Source: an uncultured Actinomycetes bacterium
Lineage (GTDB): Bacteria > Actinomycetota > Actinomycetes > Mycobacteriales > Mycobacteriaceae
Assembly (NCBI GenBank): GCA_903911165.1
Contig: CAIWCQ010000380.1
Coordinates: forward strand, 1-8,852
Reading direction: 5' to 3'
Length of the DNA stretch: 8,852 bases
Shown: one piece after another, positions 7,533-8,852 of the stretch
Layout of the letters: each line of letters begins with the position of its first letter
Numbering within the stretch: position 1 is the stretch's first letter
Translations under genes and position numbers: made by a program
The notes under the pieces: model-generated
Database searches by the model: none
What the model saw: only the letters and a program-made list of their open reading frames with translations
Told to the model about the DNA's origin: nothing

Positions 7533-8689
7533 GCAGACACGACTACGAGCGGGTCCCGTATCTGGTTGCCTTCCAAAACAATTCCGGAGTCCGCGATGTC
7601 TATGGCGGGTTGGCGGAGTTGGTGGTGCTGGAGTGCTACCTCCTGCGCCCCGACGTCGAAGCCGACACCGGAGCCGCCGGGCCGGCGACAGAGGACACCG
7701 TGCTGGTGTTGATGCACCCGATCGGTGGCGGTGCCTACCTGCCGATGGTCAACGCCCTAGCCCGGGCCGGCCATCACGTCATCTACGCCGGCAGCCGGTA
7801 CCGCGGCACTGACTCCAACCTGATCATGGAGAAGGTCGTCGAGGATCTGGGCAAGGTCATCTCCGATGCCAAAGATCGTCTCGGCTACTCGAAGGTGGTG
7901 CTGGCCGGCTGGAGTGGCGGCGGATCGTTGTCGCTCTATTACCAACAGCAGGCCCACGCTCTGGACCTGCCACCGGCGGACGGGATCATGCTGCTCGCCG
8001 CCCATATCAGTCGGCACGGCACGCTCACCGAGTGGCTGGACGCTTCGATCCTCGACGAGTCCGACCCGACCCGCCGCGATCCCGAACTCGACCTCTACAA
8101 CCCGGACAACCCCAACCAGCCGCCGTATACGCCCGAATTCCTTGATCGGTACCGGCAGGCACAGATCGCCCGCAATCGACGAATCACTAAGTGGGTCAAG
8201 GAGAAACTGGCCGAACTGGAGGCCCAGGGACGCGCAGACGAGGAGTTCTGTTTCGTCGTGCACGGCACCATGGCCGATCCGCGCTGGCTGGATCCGACCG
8301 TCGACCCCAACGACCGCACCCCCGGCACCTGCTATCTGGGTGATCCGCGGGTGGTGAACTCGAGCCCGGTCGGGCTAGCCCGGTACAGCTCGCTACGCAG
8401 CTGGCTGTCGCAATGGAGTTACGACGACGCCCGCGGCGACGGAGTGGTCTGCGGGCGCGATGTCGCGGTGCCGGCACTGGTGATCGGCAATCTCGCCGAC
8501 GACGCCTGCACACCGAGCCACACCCGGCGGCTGTTCGAGGCAATCGGACATCTTGACAAGGAGATGCACGAGATCGTCGGCGCCAACCACTATTACGCGG
8601 GGCCCGATCAGCGCGAGACGCTGAAGAAGGCCGTCGGGATCGTCACCGACTGGCTTGCCCGGCATGATTTTTCACGGACCGGCCGATGA
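7529..8689 (+). CDS. Alpha/beta hydrolase with an extended lid
   Basis: This 386-residue serine hydrolase is probably cytoplasmic, with no signal peptide or membrane segment. Seen in order: an oxyanion-hole motif HPIGGG (63-68), the nucleophile elbow GWSGGG with S129, a long insertion at about 170-310 that includes [18 protein letters not shown] and is likely a lid, then D325 in LADDACTP and H354 in GANHYY completing the triad. The start is GTG 7529, overlapping the preceding stop as GTGA, and no Shine-Dalgarno lies at usable distance, so translation is probably coupled to the dioxygenase gene. By position it could hydrolyse the ring-cleavage product or an ester or thioester made from it. A carbon-carbon bond hydrolase role in place of fumarylacetoacetase is possible but unproven. 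The exact family is not recognised. Confidence 0.85.
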   Translation: MSRHDYERVPYLVAFQNNSGVRDVYGGLAELVVLECYLLRPDVEADTGAAGPATEDTVLVLMHPIGGGAYLPMVNALARAGHHVIYAGSRYRGTDSNLIMEKVVEDLGKVISDAKDRLGYSKVVLAGWSGGGSLSLYYQQQAHALDLPPADGIMLLAAHISRHGTLTEWLDASILDESDPTRRDPELDLYNPDNPNQPPYTPEFLDRYRQAQIARNRRITKWVKEKLAELEAQGRADEEFCFVVHGTMADPRWLDPTVDPNDRTPGTCYLGDPRVVNSSPVGLARYSSLRSWLSQWSYDDARGDGVVCGRDVAVPALVIGNLADDACTPSHTRRLFEAIGHLDKEMHEIVGANHYYAGPDQRETLKKAVGIVTDWLARHDFSRTGR

Positions 8690-8852
8690 ATGGACCCGGC
8701 GCCCTGGACGGAATCCGGGTGCTCGAGATCGGAACCCTGATCTCCGGGCCATTCGGCGCCCGTCTGCTCGGCGATATGGGTGCCGAGGTCATCAAGATCG
8801 AGCCGCCCGACACACCCGATCCAATTCGTATCTGGGGTCAGGCCGAACTCGA
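8686..8852 (+). CDS. CaiB/BaiF family (class III) CoA-transferase, N-terminal fragment
   Basis: Only the first 55 residues are in the window. They carry the family's unmistakable opening: [20 protein letters not shown], then [16 protein letters not shown], where the enzyme begins its Rossmann-like CoA-binding fold. Members move CoA between an acyl-CoA and a free carboxylic acid through an aspartyl intermediate; that aspartate lies beyond the window edge and cannot be checked. The ATG overlaps the hydrolase stop as ATGA, so this gene is the third member of a coupled operon. Only a weak CGGA at 8675-8678 could serve as a ribosome binding site. The likely job is activation of an acid from the preceding two steps to a CoA thioester. 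Racemase members of the family (alpha-methylacyl-CoA racemase) are an alternative. Confidence 0.88.
   Translation, partial: MNGPGALDGIRVLEIGTLISGPFGARLLGDMGAEVIKIEPPDTPDPIRIWGQAEL

Overview
The window is GC-rich, densely packed DNA that reads as a non-tuberculous (fast-growing type) mycobacterium. It carries a mycolyltransferase of the antigen 85 family, an FprA-type NADPH-ferredoxin reductase tail, a HisN-type phosphatase and a FadE24-FadE23 pair, each closely resembling its M. tuberculosis counterpart as I remember it. No database search was possible, so the species is not fixed.

Layout. (1) 1-374: the 3' end of fprA, with an apparent one-base deletion about 40 bases before its stop. (2) 487-807, minus strand: a small unknown single-pass membrane protein, divergent from the next gene. 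(3) 832-1626: hisN, histidinol-phosphate phosphatase. (4) 1676-5268: fadE24, fadE23 and an AcuI/YhdH-type reductase, one co-oriented lipid/acyl-CoA block. It opens with a promoter covered by a perfect 16-bp palindrome. (5) 5270-6244, minus strand: a complete antigen 85 precursor, convergent with the reductase gene. One base separates the two stop codons, and both lie in one stem-loop. (6) 6245-6419: a divergent control region with a good promoter whose -10 box lies in a 24-bp near-perfect palindrome. (7) 6420-8852: a tightly coupled operon of a homogentisate-dioxygenase-like cupin enzyme, an alpha/beta hydrolase and the start of a CaiB/BaiF CoA-transferase, which runs off the window.

How the genes fit together. 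FadE24 and FadE23 look like complementary halves of one heteromeric acyl-CoA dehydrogenase, and the AcuI-like enzyme could reduce a short enoyl-CoA in the same route. The antigen 85 enzyme acts outside the cytoplasm on mycolates. The last operon is the best candidate for an undescribed system. It suggests a repressor-controlled route with oxidative ring cleavage, hydrolysis and CoA activation, and its partners differ from those of the classical homogentisate pathway (no fumarylacetoacetase or maleylacetoacetate isomerase is visible). No RNA genes, CRISPR arrays, insertion sequences or integrases were seen. No stretch over 300 bases lacks a gene.
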